Assembly (NCBI GenBank): GCA_017164015.1
Contig: CP071065.1
Location: 7,531,501-7,595,500 of the forward strand
Direction: 5' to 3'
DNA: 64,000 bases
DNA from: Nostoc sp. UHCC 0702
GTDB taxonomy: Bacteria > Cyanobacteriota > Cyanobacteriia > Cyanobacteriales > Nostocaceae
The first letter of the stretch is position 1; each line of letters starts with the position of its first letter. The position numbers and the translations under genes are program-made. The notes under the pieces are model-generated. The model did not search any database, was not told the origin of the DNA, and worked only from the letters and a program-made list of their open reading frames with translations. Below are positions 53,934 through 63,536 of the stretch, piece by piece.

Positions 53934-54707
53934 CTACAGTCTTCTTTCAACTATCAACATCCGGCGATAAGATAACCATCCGCCTATTACCATTACTAAA
54001 GCAAATATTAATAAAAACCTCAAGTGCGATACAATATCACTAATTTCTTCGCCCCTAGCTGAAACTGCTACTAGCGCCACATTCATGTGATATATTGGGT
54101 TATATTTGGCGATGTTAAGTAGTGTTTGGGGAAACAATGAAGTCGGCAAAAATGCCCCGCCCATAATTAACAAAGGAACTCCAAAAGCTGCTACTAGCGC
54201 GTTGACATCTTCGATACGACGAGCCAATTGTGTACCAAAAATAAAGCCTAATCCAACATAAGCAACGATACTCATTAAAATAATTGCGAGTCCTAAAAAA
54301 ATAGAACCTTTGAAACTTGCACCCCAAAAAGCAGCAATAGTATAAATTAATAATGTTTGCCCAAATCCAATGCAAGTATGAGCCAGAAAAATTCCTAAAA
54401 AATATGATGTGCCACTCAAGGGAGAGATAAAAAGGCGTTTGAGAGTTTGCTGTTCTCTTTCTGCAACTACAGTGGCTACACTACCACCCAAGCAGCTAAA
54501 AAATAGTGCAGCACCTACTAATGTTGAAGGTGCTGCATATTCAAATGCAGCAGCCATTGATAATTTTGCTCGTTCTGTCAAAATAAATCCGCTCAGAATT
54601 AACACTGAGATTGGGAAAATACACCAAAAAATTAAGCTGCGTCTACGGCGCAAAAGTTCAATTAAAATGCGCTGAGTTACAGCTATAGTCTCACGCCAAT
54701 ATTTCAT
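53934..54707 (-). CDS. ABC-2 type transporter permease
   Basis: The 257-residue protein has six membrane helices and the ABC-2 motif (AEREQQTLKRLFISPLSGTS in the first cytoplasmic loop). It should export a drug, lipid or polysaccharide-like substrate with an ATPase partner. None is adjacent; the ATPase at 18157-19053 is of the right type. It ends close to the nucleotidyltransferase gene, which converges on it. Confidence 0.87.
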   Translation of the reverse strand: MKYWRETIAVTQRILIELLRRRRSLIFWCIFPISVLILSGFILTERAKLSMAAAFEYAAPSTLVGAALFFSCLGGSVATVVAEREQQTLKRLFISPLSGTSYFLGIFLAHTCIGFGQTLLIYTIAAFWGASFKGSIFLGLAIILMSIVAYVGLGFIFGTQLARRIEDVNALVAAFGVPLLIMGGAFLPTSLFPQTLLNIAKYNPIYHMNVALVAVSARGEEISDIVSHLRFLLIFALVMVIGGWLSYRRMLIVERRL

Positions 54708-54715
54708 GATTTGGG

Positions 54716-54990
54716 AATGGGGAATGGGGAATGGGGAATGGGGAGCAGGGGAGCTGGGGAGCTGGGGAGCAGGGGAGCAGGGGAGCTGGGGAGCTGGGGA
54801 GCAGGGGAGCAGGGGAGCTGGGGAGCAGGGGAGCTGGGGAGCTGGGGAGCAGGGGAGCAGGGGAGCTGGGGAGCTGGGGAGCTGGGGAGCAGGGGGAGAA
54901 AATTACAACTGACCACTGACCACTGACCACTGACCACTGACCACTGACCACTGACCACTGACAACTGACCACTGACCACTGACCACTGAC
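54716..54990. repeat. Two tandem repeats: GGGGAGC(A/T) and TGACCAC
   Basis: About twenty 8-base units of ggggagc(a/t) (54740-54897) are followed by about eleven 7-base units of tgaccac (54908-54990). All three frames of both strands stay open, which explains the many spurious reading frames here. It lies in the promoter region of the ABC permease. Confidence 0.9.
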
Positions 54991-54996
54991 TCTTTA

Positions 54997-56502
54997 TCAA
55001 AACCTTTGTCCAGTGGTAACTTCTAATCTTACTTCTCCTTGGTCGCTAATTCCTAAGTCACCGCGAATTAGTCCGAAGGGTGAATTTGCACGTACACCTA
55101 CGCCGTATCCAAAGCCACTCCCAGGTTTGCCTCTCTGTACACCTGGTTCTCCTAATACTGTTTTCCCTGAACCAAAATCTGAGGCGAAGTCAGTAAAGAA
55201 AACTCCTCCTAGCCATTGGAAAATTGGAAAACGATATTCTACAGAAGCTAAGCCATAAGTACGACCACTGGCAACTTTACCAGATCCGTAGCCTCTGACA
55301 GAATTTAATCCGCCGATTTCAAAGGCATCAGTTGGTGAAAAATCTCCAATGATTGTGCCAAGTTGTAAATTCACAGCTAATATTTCTGGATTTTCATCTG
55401 ACTGATTGTTACCTAGCCACTTAACTGGTAGATATTGGATATAGTTTCCCCGTAGTCGGTTGCTGGAAATATTGCCTAGTCCAATGGGTATGGCTTGTTC
55501 TGTACTCAGTGTGAGGATTGAACCTTGAGTGGGATTGTCACGACGATCGCGATCGTCTTTGGACACCGCAAAGGATAATGTAAATAAGTCATCAATGCCG
55601 GTACCGCTGATAGTCAGGGGATTACCTAATCTATCGACTTGTGCAACATTGTAATCGCGATCGCGTAAACTTATCCTGGTGTAGTTCAAACCAACAGCTG
55701 TATCCCAATCATCGAAAGCGCCTAAAACCGCCACAGAACCACCAATCCTGCCTTCGCGCACTTTGTCGCCGTTAGCTAGTCGAATGTCTTCGTTGAAAGT
55801 TCGGGATAAATCTCTCGTGCGAAAAGCTTTAACGCTGTAGCCTAAGCGGTTCGGTTCTCCAGGACGATATGGACTCGTGAATTCAGTATTATATTGAACA
55901 CCTTTACCGCCTAACTGAAAATTTGCATTTAGTTGATCGTTTAAACCGCTAATATTTGCATCTTCATAACCAACTTCACCATAAAGCCCAATATCTTCGC
56001 TACTCCCTCCTCCGAACTTAATAGCAGGGAAGCGGCGCTCTTTAATTCTGTAGATAATATTAACTCCAGTTGCATCTTCTTCAAACAAACCCTTGACTTT
56101 ATCGAGTGACTCTAATCTCCTGAGTCGTTGCAAGTCTTTTTGAAGTGCATCTTCACGGAATACCTGACCAGGCTTGATTTTTAAAAGACCAATGAGAAAA
56201 TCTTTTTGAGTACGCCCTTTAATAGGGCGACCTTTGTCATCAACTGATTGATCTTTTTCATTCACAAAAATAATCTGGATATCTTTGACAATTCGCTGGG
56301 AAAACTCAACAGTCTGGGTACTTTCAACTGTAGGTATTTCTACTGCATTTGGTCTGATATAGTTACCATATTTCGCATAGCCCCATGTTACAACATCACT
56401 AGCCCCATCCTGAGTAGAAGCTTGCAAGTCTGCAAGCGCCTCTTGATGTCCCCCACCCACCAACATCGTCACCATCAAAATTACAGCTATTTGAATACGC
56501 AT
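54997..56502 (-). CDS. Omp85-family outer membrane protein
   Basis: The 501-residue protein has a signal peptide (ending near ALAD, residue 25), one POTRA-like domain with a possible second (about 75-150, FLIGLLKIKPGQVFREDALQ) and a 16-strand barrel (from about 160) with the VRGY motif (GGLNSVRGYGSG) of the lid-lock loop. It ends in Phe, as outer membrane proteins do. Cyanobacterial BamA-like proteins usually have three POTRA domains, so this is a short form. It may insert or export proteins or pass metabolites across the outer membrane. Confidence 0.88.
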   Translation of the reverse strand: MRIQIAVILMVTMLVGGGHQEALADLQASTQDGASDVVTWGYAKYGNYIRPNAVEIPTVESTQTVEFSQRIVKDIQIIFVNEKDQSVDDKGRPIKGRTQKDFLIGLLKIKPGQVFREDALQKDLQRLRRLESLDKVKGLFEEDATGVNIIYRIKERRFPAIKFGGGSSEDIGLYGEVGYEDANISGLNDQLNANFQLGGKGVQYNTEFTSPYRPGEPNRLGYSVKAFRTRDLSRTFNEDIRLANGDKVREGRIGGSVAVLGAFDDWDTAVGLNYTRISLRDRDYNVAQVDRLGNPLTISGTGIDDLFTLSFAVSKDDRDRRDNPTQGSILTLSTEQAIPIGLGNISSNRLRGNYIQYLPVKWLGNNQSDENPEILAVNLQLGTIIGDFSPTDAFEIGGLNSVRGYGSGKVASGRTYGLASVEYRFPIFQWLGGVFFTDFASDFGSGKTVLGEPGVQRGKPGSGFGYGVGVRANSPFGLIRGDLGISDQGEVRLEVTTGQRF

Positions 56503-57126
56503 ATTAAAAATTCGCTAGCGTTACTTATTTTACACAAATTCCATGCAAACATCACTGTAAGAAACTGCGATCGCGGCAATGATCAATTTTACAGAGATTT
56601 GGTCATTCACCGACTTGAGGAGGAGGCAGAGGGGCAGGGGGGCAGGGAAGCAGGGGGGATGAGGGAGAATATTCCCCATGCCCAATACTTCGGCTTACCT
56701 CGACTTCGCTCGGTACAAGTGCGAGAGTACAAGTTCCCAATTCCCTCTAAATTCAGTTAATACCAACTCAAAATCTTGGTTTACAGTACATTAAAACAGA
56801 AGTAAACTATGAGCTATGAAATGAATGTCGAGATAGCTCAATTATTTTTGAAAATACTTAATATTCGCCACAGCTAGAGTTATAAAAACTTTAAAAAAAT
56901 TGCAAAATATAGATTTACAAAACTCATATATAGCAGATAATTTACAATCTAAAATCCAAAATCTCAAATCGAAAATGGTGTTACCTATTGACAATTTTTC
57001 TGATTCTGCAACAATAAATCCGTTGAAGAGGAACATGGAGATGAAAAAAATCTTCTAAGCAATTTGTTAGCTAACAGCTATCATTTCCTGTCAGTAGTTC
57101 ATCGTGAGCAGTTAATTTTGTAACCA
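56503..57126. other. Intergenic region with repeats
   Basis: G-rich repeats lie at about 56615-56665. A 45-base motif at 56685-56730 (aatacttcggcttacctcga...) occurs inverted at 59700-59745, so the pair flanks the FAD/Rieske and small exported genes. The remaining 300 bases are AT-rich with no gene seen. Confidence 0.55.
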
Positions 57127-59076
57127 ATGAGTCAACTATTTAATTCACCGGAATCATCTACTATCTCCCGCCGCGCCCTACTGAAAGTGTTTGGTATTGG
57201 TACGATCGCAGGAGTAACAGGATACTCCCGGTTTAGCAAGCCAAAACCAACGGTATTTCAAAAAGATACTTTCAGTTTGCCGCGTCTACTGAAACAAGAG
57301 AAAAGTGTTGTAGTCATTGGGGGTGGTTTAGCAGGTTTAGCTTGTGCTTACGAATTGAGTCAGCGAGGATTTGCAGTCACACTTTTAGAAAAATCTCCTC
57401 AACTCGGTGGGAAAATTGCTAGTTGGCAAATAGAAGCGGCTGGTGAAACCTTCATTATGGAACATGGTTTTCATGGTTTTTTCCCACAGTACTATAACTT
57501 GAATAGTATAGTTGCAGAGTTGGGGATAAATGATCACTTTGAATCGTTAAATTCTTATTCGGTTCTCTACCGCGATCGCAAATATAAACCAGAGGTATTT
57601 CGCCCTAGTAGTTCTGCGTTTCCCTGGAATATAATAGATTTAGCGATCGCTTCTCCCAACCGCTTCAAATGGGGAATCAATCTCACAAAGTTAAAACATT
57701 TGCAAGTATTTCAAGCGATTAGTGGTTTTCAGAGAGAAAAGAATTATCAGCGGTTTGATAGTATATCAGTTGCTGATTGGGTTCAAACAGAATTTCCCCA
57801 AGGTTTATACGACTTGTATTTTCTCCCTTTTGCCAAATCTAGCTTGAATGCACCAGACACCATGAGTGTGGGAGAACTGATGCAATTCTTCCACTTTTAT
57901 TTTTTTGGCAACCCTGAAGGTTTAGCTTTTAATGGTACTAAAGATGATATGGGCACAAGTTTAGTACAACCTATTGCCAAGGCAATTCTGAATAATGGGG
58001 GTAAAATTATTACTGGTGCAAATGTGAGTGAAGTTACTGCAATAGACGATAATATTCATGAATTAAAATATGATCGCGGTGGCAGTCAAAACAATGTTAG
58101 CTTTTGGGTAAAACGAAACGCTAACATAGAGACAGATTATAGCACATCTCTACAATATTTTGGTGCGGCTGATGAAATGTTTGCTGTGTCACCTGATAGT
58201 AAACAAGCAATTTCTCTTACCTGCACTCACCAAGGTTGTACTGTGCAGATGGCAGAGGATGGTAAATTTCATTGTCCTTGTCATGGTGCAGTTTTTGCTG
58301 CTGATGGTAAAGTTTTAAAAGGGCCTGCTCAAAGGGATTTATCTAAGTTTCAAGTAGTACAGCAGCAAGATGAGGAGTTGCAACTTATAGCGACAAATCA
58401 GGAATCACCATCAGCAGAGATCATCCAAGCAGATTATTATGTCTTTGCTACCGATGTGCCGGGAGTGCAACAACTGTTTAAACGAGTTAGTGGTGATGTA
58501 ACTCAAAAAGTGCGATCGCAAGTAGAAAAGTTGAGTATCGCCGATCCGTTTGCTGTTTGTCGTTTCTGGTTTGACCGTGATTTTGTTTGGCAACAGAGTA
58601 ATTTTACTTCTTTATCTGGCTACCAACTAACTGACAGTATCACCCTTTATCATCGCATTCAAGAACAATTCATTGACTGGGCACAACGCACTGGTGGTAG
58701 CGTTGTTGAGTTACATGCCTATTGCTATAAACAAAAAGAATTCCCGACTCAGCAAGCTTTATTAACAGCTTTTGAAAGGGAACTCTATGAAATTGTACCT
58801 GAGTTAAAGCAAGCAAATCTACTGCATCGAGAATTAGTAAATCAACATAACTTTTCTGGATATCCGCCCAACAGTTATGCAGAACGTCCAGAAACTAGCA
58901 CCAGCATTTCTAACTTATTGTTTGCAGGAGATTGGGTGAAAATGCCTTTTCCTTGCGGGTTAATGGAACGGGCAGTTAGTAGTGGCTTGTTAGCAGCCAA
59001 TGAGATTTTATCTCGTGAGGGTTTGCAGAGGCGATCGCTTTTCTCAGTGAATCCAGAAGGATTGTTACAAATTTAG
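57127..59076 (+). CDS. FAD-dependent desaturase-like oxidoreductase with inserted Rieske domain
   Basis: The 649-residue protein has a twin-arginine start (SRRALLKVFGIG), a FAD-binding motif (VVVIGGGLAGLACAYELSQR, 61-80) and a phytoene-desaturase/amine-oxidase-like body (MEHGFHGFFPQYYNLNSIVA, FAGDWVKMPFPCGLMERAVS). A Rieske [2Fe-2S] domain is inserted at about 350-405, with ligands in CTHQGC (Cys366, His368) and CPCHG (Cys383, His386). A role in carotenoid or quinone-linked chemistry is likely; the carotenoid ring desaturases (CrtU/CruE type) are its nearest relatives I can name. The substrate cannot be told from sequence. Confidence 0.83.
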   Translation: MSQLFNSPESSTISRRALLKVFGIGTIAGVTGYSRFSKPKPTVFQKDTFSLPRLLKQEKSVVVIGGGLAGLACAYELSQRGFAVTLLEKSPQLGGKIASWQIEAAGETFIMEHGFHGFFPQYYNLNSIVAELGINDHFESLNSYSVLYRDRKYKPEVFRPSSSAFPWNIIDLAIASPNRFKWGINLTKLKHLQVFQAISGFQREKNYQRFDSISVADWVQTEFPQGLYDLYFLPFAKSSLNAPDTMSVGELMQFFHFYFFGNPEGLAFNGTKDDMGTSLVQPIAKAILNNGGKIITGANVSEVTAIDDNIHELKYDRGGSQNNVSFWVKRNANIETDYSTSLQYFGAADEMFAVSPDSKQAISLTCTHQGCTVQMAEDGKFHCPCHGAVFAADGKVLKGPAQRDLSKFQVVQQQDEELQLIATNQESPSAEIIQADYYVFATDVPGVQQLFKRVSGDVTQKVRSQVEKLSIADPFAVCRFWFDRDFVWQQSNFTSLSGYQLTDSITLYHRIQEQFIDWAQRTGGSVVELHAYCYKQKEFPTQQALLTAFERELYEIVPELKQANLLHRELVNQHNFSGYPPNSYAERPETSTSISNLLFAGDWVKMPFPCGLMERAVSSGLLAANEILSREGLQRRSLFSVNPEGLLQI

Positions 59077-59157
59077 ATAGGGAATTGGGAATGGGGCATG
59101 GGGAATTAGAAATATTCTCCCTCATCCCCCTCATCTCCCTCATCCTCCTCATCTCCC

Positions 59158-59625
59158 TCATCTACTAGGCAATGCACGAATATTGCCAGGAACTTTCACT
59201 ATTGATTTGCGTTGAAAATATTCGCGGGAGTAGTAATTTTGCCGACCGCTATTATCCAAAAATTGGGTATAGCCTTGCAGCATTACTTCTTTGCCAGTAG
59301 CGGAGAATGTTAAGAAAGAATTAGCGAAACCTTTATTGTAGTCAGCTGTTGCATATTTATGGTCGGAGTCTTGGACATTCAGACCATAAGTGATTAATGA
59401 TGTGGTTCCCCAATCACAATCTGTAGGATGGCATTGACCAAACACTTGAATCTTTAATTGATTGCCACCTGCTGAAGTAACCACCAAACGAGTTACACCA
59501 CGAGTATTAGCATCTTTATTTACCCAAGTACCAATAAAATCAGCAGGTGCAGCCATAGCAGGACTGACTAAAGCACTAGTTAAAGCTACACTAGCAGCAG
59601 CAAGAGTTAAAGAACGTTTCAACAT
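59158..59625 (-). CDS. Small exported beta-rich protein
   Basis: The 155-residue product has a clean signal peptide (cleaved after AMA, residue 25) and a mature domain starting APADFIGTWVNKDANTRGVT, RLVVTSAGGNQLKIQVFGQC, HPTDCDWGTTSLITY. The CHPTDCDWG turn with two cysteines recurs in exported bacterial proteins of unknown role. It is likely lipocalin-like and periplasmic. Its gene is followed by C-rich repeats and then the FAD/Rieske gene. Confidence 0.78.
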   Translation of the reverse strand: MLKRSLTLAAASVALTSALVSPAMAAPADFIGTWVNKDANTRGVTRLVVTSAGGNQLKIQVFGQCHPTDCDWGTTSLITYGLNVQDSDHKYATADYNKGFANSFLTFSATGKEVMLQGYTQFLDNSGRQNYYSREYFQRKSIVKVPGNIRALPSR

Positions 59626-59689
59626 TTTAGTAACACTCCATTAGTAGTAATTGTTTTTATTTAATAAAATATTTGAAATTGGGCATTGG

Positions 59690-59880
59690 GCACTTGTACT
59701 GAGCGACTTGTGCCGAGCGAAGTCGAGGTAAGCCGAAGTATTGGCAATTGTTATTAATTATTTCCCCCCATCTCCCCATCCCCCCATCTCCCTCATCCCC
59801 CTCATCCCCCTCATCCCCCTCATCCCCCTCATCCCCCTCATCCCCCTCATCCCCCTCATCCCCCTCATCTTCCCATCTCC
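59690..59880. repeat. Inverted motif copy and 9-base tandem repeat
   Basis: The inverse copy of the 56685-56730 motif lies at 59700-59745. From 59792 to 59868 there are about nine perfect units of CTCATCCCC. Frames in this tract are repeat translations. Confidence 0.85.
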
Positions 59881-59888
59881 CCATCCAC

Positions 59889-60680
59889 TTACCGCCATTT
59901 TTCACTCCAAGCACCTGTAACATCAAACCCACCAGCAACAGAAGTTAACTTCAATGAACCCCAACCAAATGTATTACAAATAGGGCCAAAGCCTGCACCA
60001 CAAACATCACCAGCACCATAACCATTAAAAGAACGGGTTCCTATGTGGGAATAAGTGGAACCTTCCCAATTACCATTACCAAACCAAGTGGTGTTTTTTG
60101 GCCCAACAGTCAAAACGCAACGTAAACCCCTGCCTTTACGACTTCCTCCCAGGTCAGAAACTGTGTATTGGTCGAAATATCCTCCACAAGTCCGTGGTCT
60201 GGGTAAAGGATTGTAGTTGGTCGCGTTGACTAATTTCCACTCTTCATTCCATGCACCAGTAACACGAATTGTGGAACCAACGATTTCAACTTTCAGATTT
60301 CCTGGAAAGTTGTTATTTATATCTTCGCCGTTACCGTGAATATCAGAAGCGAAACCAACCAAGTTAGAACCTCTATAAATAGCTTGTCCAACATGGCGGT
60401 AGGTTGCACCACCCCAGTTGCCTTCGCCGTACCATGCTAATCTGGGAATTCTACTTTGTCCTGGTTGACCTTCACTGAATTTGACGCAACGGATACCAAC
60501 TCCTTTACGGTTATCCAAAGGTTTGACAACATAAGTACGCACATGGGGGCCACAATTAAAGCTTGGTGCTTGTACCAACTGTAAATTTTGTAATCTGGGT
60601 ACTTGAGCAAAAACACTAGTTGCAGTCGATAGCGCCACCATACTTCCTAATGTTAAAGATTTCATTGCTAGCCGAAACAT
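59889..60680 (-). CDS. Exported protein with two repeated domains
   Basis: ATG 60680 is chosen because AAGGA lies nine bases upstream (263 residues). After a signal peptide (ending SVFAQ) come two copies of a roughly 110-residue domain. Each runs from CG with a Tyr-Val pair (CGPHVRTYVV, CGGYFDQYTV), through KGVGIRCV / KGRGLRCV and WYGEGNWGGATYRHVG / WFGNGNWEGSTYSHIG, to TGAWNEEWK / TGAWSEKWR. An internal duplication is clear. I know no function. It is upstream of a second exported-protein gene on the same strand. Confidence 0.78.
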   Translation of the reverse strand: MFRLAMKSLTLGSMVALSTATSVFAQVPRLQNLQLVQAPSFNCGPHVRTYVVKPLDNRKGVGIRCVKFSEGQPGQSRIPRLAWYGEGNWGGATYRHVGQAIYRGSNLVGFASDIHGNGEDINNNFPGNLKVEIVGSTIRVTGAWNEEWKLVNATNYNPLPRPRTCGGYFDQYTVSDLGGSRKGRGLRCVLTVGPKNTTWFGNGNWEGSTYSHIGTRSFNGYGAGDVCGAGFGPICNTFGWGSLKLTSVAGGFDVTGAWSEKWR

Positions 60681-60758
60681 GATTCTCATTCCTTGTAGTA
60701 TTTTTGCAGGTGTCTTTAAACGCCTTCACTGTTCCTATAGGTCGGCTGATTATTTTTT

Positions 60759-61931
60759 ATGCAACTTCGGCAAAGCATTATTGAAATTTTTTCAACTTTT
60801 GTACAATTTGACGCCGATCGCTTCAGTCGTTGGGCGACAGAATCAAGATTGCGTCGCAGTATGCAAAGTTGTCTCAACCACACGCCAAAAGAAACTTCTG
60901 AATATTTTTGGACTTTATACTGGTATAAATTTTGGCAAAATTCTGAAACTAAACTGCTGGCGAAGCAACATCTAGCAGCTTATCTGCAAGAACCCTGTTA
61001 TTGGACATCCCAAAAAACTGCTGCTAGCTTTGTGAGTTCACAATACAAGCTTTCAGACTGTTTTCAGATTGCGATCGCCCAAGTGGATAGAGTTCTCAAA
61101 AATTTTAATCCCAGCCAAACCAGTAGTCTGAGAAACTACGCCAGCGTCATCTTCAGTAGTGCTATCCGGGAAACTTTGCGCCAACGTGGCGAAGTTGATA
61201 TCTGTACAGATTGGGGTCTGTTGCGAAAAATCTCACTTAAGCGTTTAACTGAGTCTTTAGAAAATGCTGGGTTATCTCCAGATACGATTAACGCTTACAT
61301 CGTGGCTTGGAATTGTTTTAAAAACTTGTATGTCCCTACAAAAGCCAGTAGTTCTCGCCAACTTGCAAAGCCTGACAATGAAACTTGGGAAGCGATCGCG
61401 AAAGCTTACAATTCTCAAAGTACTCAACCAGCTAATGCCCAAATTCTAGAAAAGTGGCTGCTAAGTGCTGCTAAAGCTGCACGCAAATATCTTTACCCTA
61501 CCCCAGATTCTCTAAATATATCTAAAGGTAGTGATGATTCCTGGGAATTACTCGATAATCTACCAGGAAACCAACAAGAATCCCTGATTAATGAAATTGT
61601 TGCCCAAGAAGAAGAACAAACCAGAACTTCCCAGCAAACTGATATTCACAAAGTGTTAGTTGCTGCGATCGCTCAACTCGAACCGCAAGTACAACAAATT
61701 TTACAACTATATTACTCGCAAAATTTGAATCAAGATTCAATTGCCAAACAACTAGACATCAAACAATACACTGTTTCCCGGCGACTCACAAAAGCAAGAG
61801 AAACTTTGCTGAAGTCTTTGGCTAAGTGGAGTCAAGACACTCTGCATATTGCCGTCACTTCAGACCTACTTACAAGTATGAGTGGTGTGATGGAGGAATG
61901 GATGCACAATTACTACAGTGTCACCTGTTGA
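60759..61931 (+). CDS. Sigma-70 family RNA polymerase sigma factor
   Basis: The 390-residue protein has a region-2-like segment in the middle (FNPSQTSSLRNYASVIFSSA, IRETLRQRGE) and a region 4 helix-turn-helix near the end (LEPQVQQILQLYYSQNLNQD, IAKQLDIKQYTVSRRLTKAR). The first 90 residues and the long linker are specific to a group of cyanobacterial sigma factors whose gene often lies before a DUF1822 gene, as here. Its targets are unknown. Its stop codon is the start of a long heptamer repeat. Confidence 0.85.
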   Translation: MQLRQSIIEIFSTFVQFDADRFSRWATESRLRRSMQSCLNHTPKETSEYFWTLYWYKFWQNSETKLLAKQHLAAYLQEPCYWTSQKTAASFVSSQYKLSDCFQIAIAQVDRVLKNFNPSQTSSLRNYASVIFSSAIRETLRQRGEVDICTDWGLLRKISLKRLTESLENAGLSPDTINAYIVAWNCFKNLYVPTKASSSRQLAKPDNETWEAIAKAYNSQSTQPANAQILEKWLLSAAKAARKYLYPTPDSLNISKGSDDSWELLDNLPGNQQESLINEIVAQEEEQTRTSQQTDIHKVLVAAIAQLEPQVQQILQLYYSQNLNQDSIAKQLDIKQYTVSRRLTKARETLLKSLAKWSQDTLHIAVTSDLLTSMSGVMEEWMHNYYSVTC

Positions 61932-61945
61932 CTGATAACTGTTGA

Positions 61946-62138
61946 CTGTTGACTGTTGACTGTTGACTATTGACTATTGACCATTGACTATTGACCATTG
62001 ACTATTGACCATTGACTATTGACTATTGACTATTGACTATTGACCATTGACTATTGACCATTGACTGTTGACTATTGACTGTTGACTATTGACCATTGAC
62101 CATTGACTATTGACTATTGACTATTGACCATTGACTGA
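61946..62138. repeat. Heptamer tandem repeat TTGAC(T/C)(A/G)
   Basis: About 27 contiguous 7-base units of ttgacta/ttgacca/ttgactg fill the space between the sigma factor and the DUF1822 gene, ending in the palindrome tgatgacagtcatca. The rest of the gap (62150-62294) has a short hairpin (ggactt...aagtcc) just before the DUF1822 gene. Confidence 0.93.
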
Positions 62139-62294
62139 TGACAGTCATCAATCAGTATGATAAGTTATATAATATACGTTTGTATAAGTGTAATTTTTCA
62201 TAATCTATCCTAGAACGGACTTGCACGTCTGTTTTACCGGGGAACAGAAGTCCCTGGTTGCCCCAAAACAAACTGAATTCCCCGGAGTAACCCG

Positions 62295-63461
62295 ATGACT
62301 GCTAACACCATATTTAGTTTTGCTGCAACAGACCTGATTTTAGAAATCCCTACGACTGCACAAAATCAAGCATATCTTCATCTTCAATCTTTTTCTCATC
62401 CTACTTCTGGTTATCAAGCTTATCTCAATGAACTTTGCCTGGGTGCTGTTTTGCCTTGGTTAAAGGAGGATTTCACACCCCAAGCAAAGGTTTGGCCTAC
62501 TACCACTGCTTTATCCAGTTTTTGGGAACTAGTGAGTGGAACCGCAATCACACTAGACGCAACTCGCTTGATTTTGGTTCCTAGTGAAACTATTGATTTA
62601 AGTGAATTACGAGTCCCCCAAGAATGGGTGGATTTACCAAATTGGGCTGGTGATTATTACTTAGCCGTGCAAGTAGAACCAGATGAAAGCTATGTCAGGA
62701 TTTGGGGCTACTGTACTCACGCCCAACTCAAGACTAAAGGTAATTATGATGCAAGCGATCGCACTTATGTGGTTGATGCTAGTGATATGATTACTGACAT
62801 CAGTGTGTTAGCCGTAGCGTGGGAATTTTGTGCTAATGAAGCTACACGCTACGCAATTCCCCAGATACCAACCTTACCACAAGCACAAGCACAAAACCTG
62901 ATTGCCCGTTTGGCAAATCCTGAAATCATTAACCCCCGCTTGGATATTCCTTTTCAATTATGGGGAGGATTAATTGCACATGGCGGTTGGCGGCAAAGTT
63001 TATATGAACGACGTTTGGGACTACCAGAACAGCGTTCAGTGATTTCTTGGTTGCAAAGTGGTGTTTCTGGGGTTGCTAGTGCTATTGGTTGGGGACGCTT
63101 GAATTTGCAATTGAGTGCGGCGGCGCGGAGTGTAGAACAAAGACAGCCAGGAGTCACTTTATCACGCCAACTAGCGATCGCTGGTCAATCTTACGAACTG
63201 TCGATTACACCCCAAGGTGAACCAGACGCACCATATTGGCGCTTTGAGTTGCGTAACGCCACTGTGGGCGCAGCCATTCCTGGGGGTTTTAAACTCAGAC
63301 TACTCACCGAAGATTTACAGCCTTTCCCCAACAACGAAGATATCGCCACAACCGCTGTAGAACAACTTTATGTAGAAGTTGCCCTAGAACCCCAAGAAGG
63401 CATAGTCTGGGAAATAGAACCCCTTCCCGAAAATTATGACCGAGAAATTCTGAAATTTTGA
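62295..63461 (+). CDS. DUF1822 family protein
   Basis: The 388-residue soluble protein fits the cyanobacterial DUF1822 family: an N-terminal helical domain (NQAYLHLQSFSHPTSGYQAY), the WVDLPNWAGDYYLAVQVEPD, SYVRIWGYCTHAQLK segment, and a C-terminal beta-rich part (YWRFELRNATVGAAIPGGFK). Its function is unknown. The gene lies after a sigma factor, a pairing seen in other cyanobacteria; it could be a regulator of the factor or an envelope-stress sensor. Confidence 0.85.
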   Translation: MTANTIFSFAATDLILEIPTTAQNQAYLHLQSFSHPTSGYQAYLNELCLGAVLPWLKEDFTPQAKVWPTTTALSSFWELVSGTAITLDATRLILVPSETIDLSELRVPQEWVDLPNWAGDYYLAVQVEPDESYVRIWGYCTHAQLKTKGNYDASDRTYVVDASDMITDISVLAVAWEFCANEATRYAIPQIPTLPQAQAQNLIARLANPEIINPRLDIPFQLWGGLIAHGGWRQSLYERRLGLPEQRSVISWLQSGVSGVASAIGWGRLNLQLSAAARSVEQRQPGVTLSRQLAIAGQSYELSITPQGEPDAPYWRFELRNATVGAAIPGGFKLRLLTEDLQPFPNNEDIATTAVEQLYVEVALEPQEGIVWEIEPLPENYDREILKF

Positions 63462-63536
63462 GCTTTGTATTTCCCTGGTTTACATATTAGTGTGGTGAAG
63501 GAAGCATTCTAGAAATCCACCTAAAAATAAAAAGTC

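Noticed and set aside
54691..55000. Five overlapping frames on both strands
   Set aside because: Period-8 and period-7 repeats keep all frames open; the products are Ser-Pro-Ala or Gly-Ala-Glu repeats without family sequence.
59748..59948. Frames through the CTCATCCCC array
   Set aside because: Pure repeat translation (Ser-Pro or Asp-Glu-Gly).
61946..62138. Possible CRISPR array
   Set aside because: The units are 7 bases and contiguous, with no spacers of 30-40 bases.
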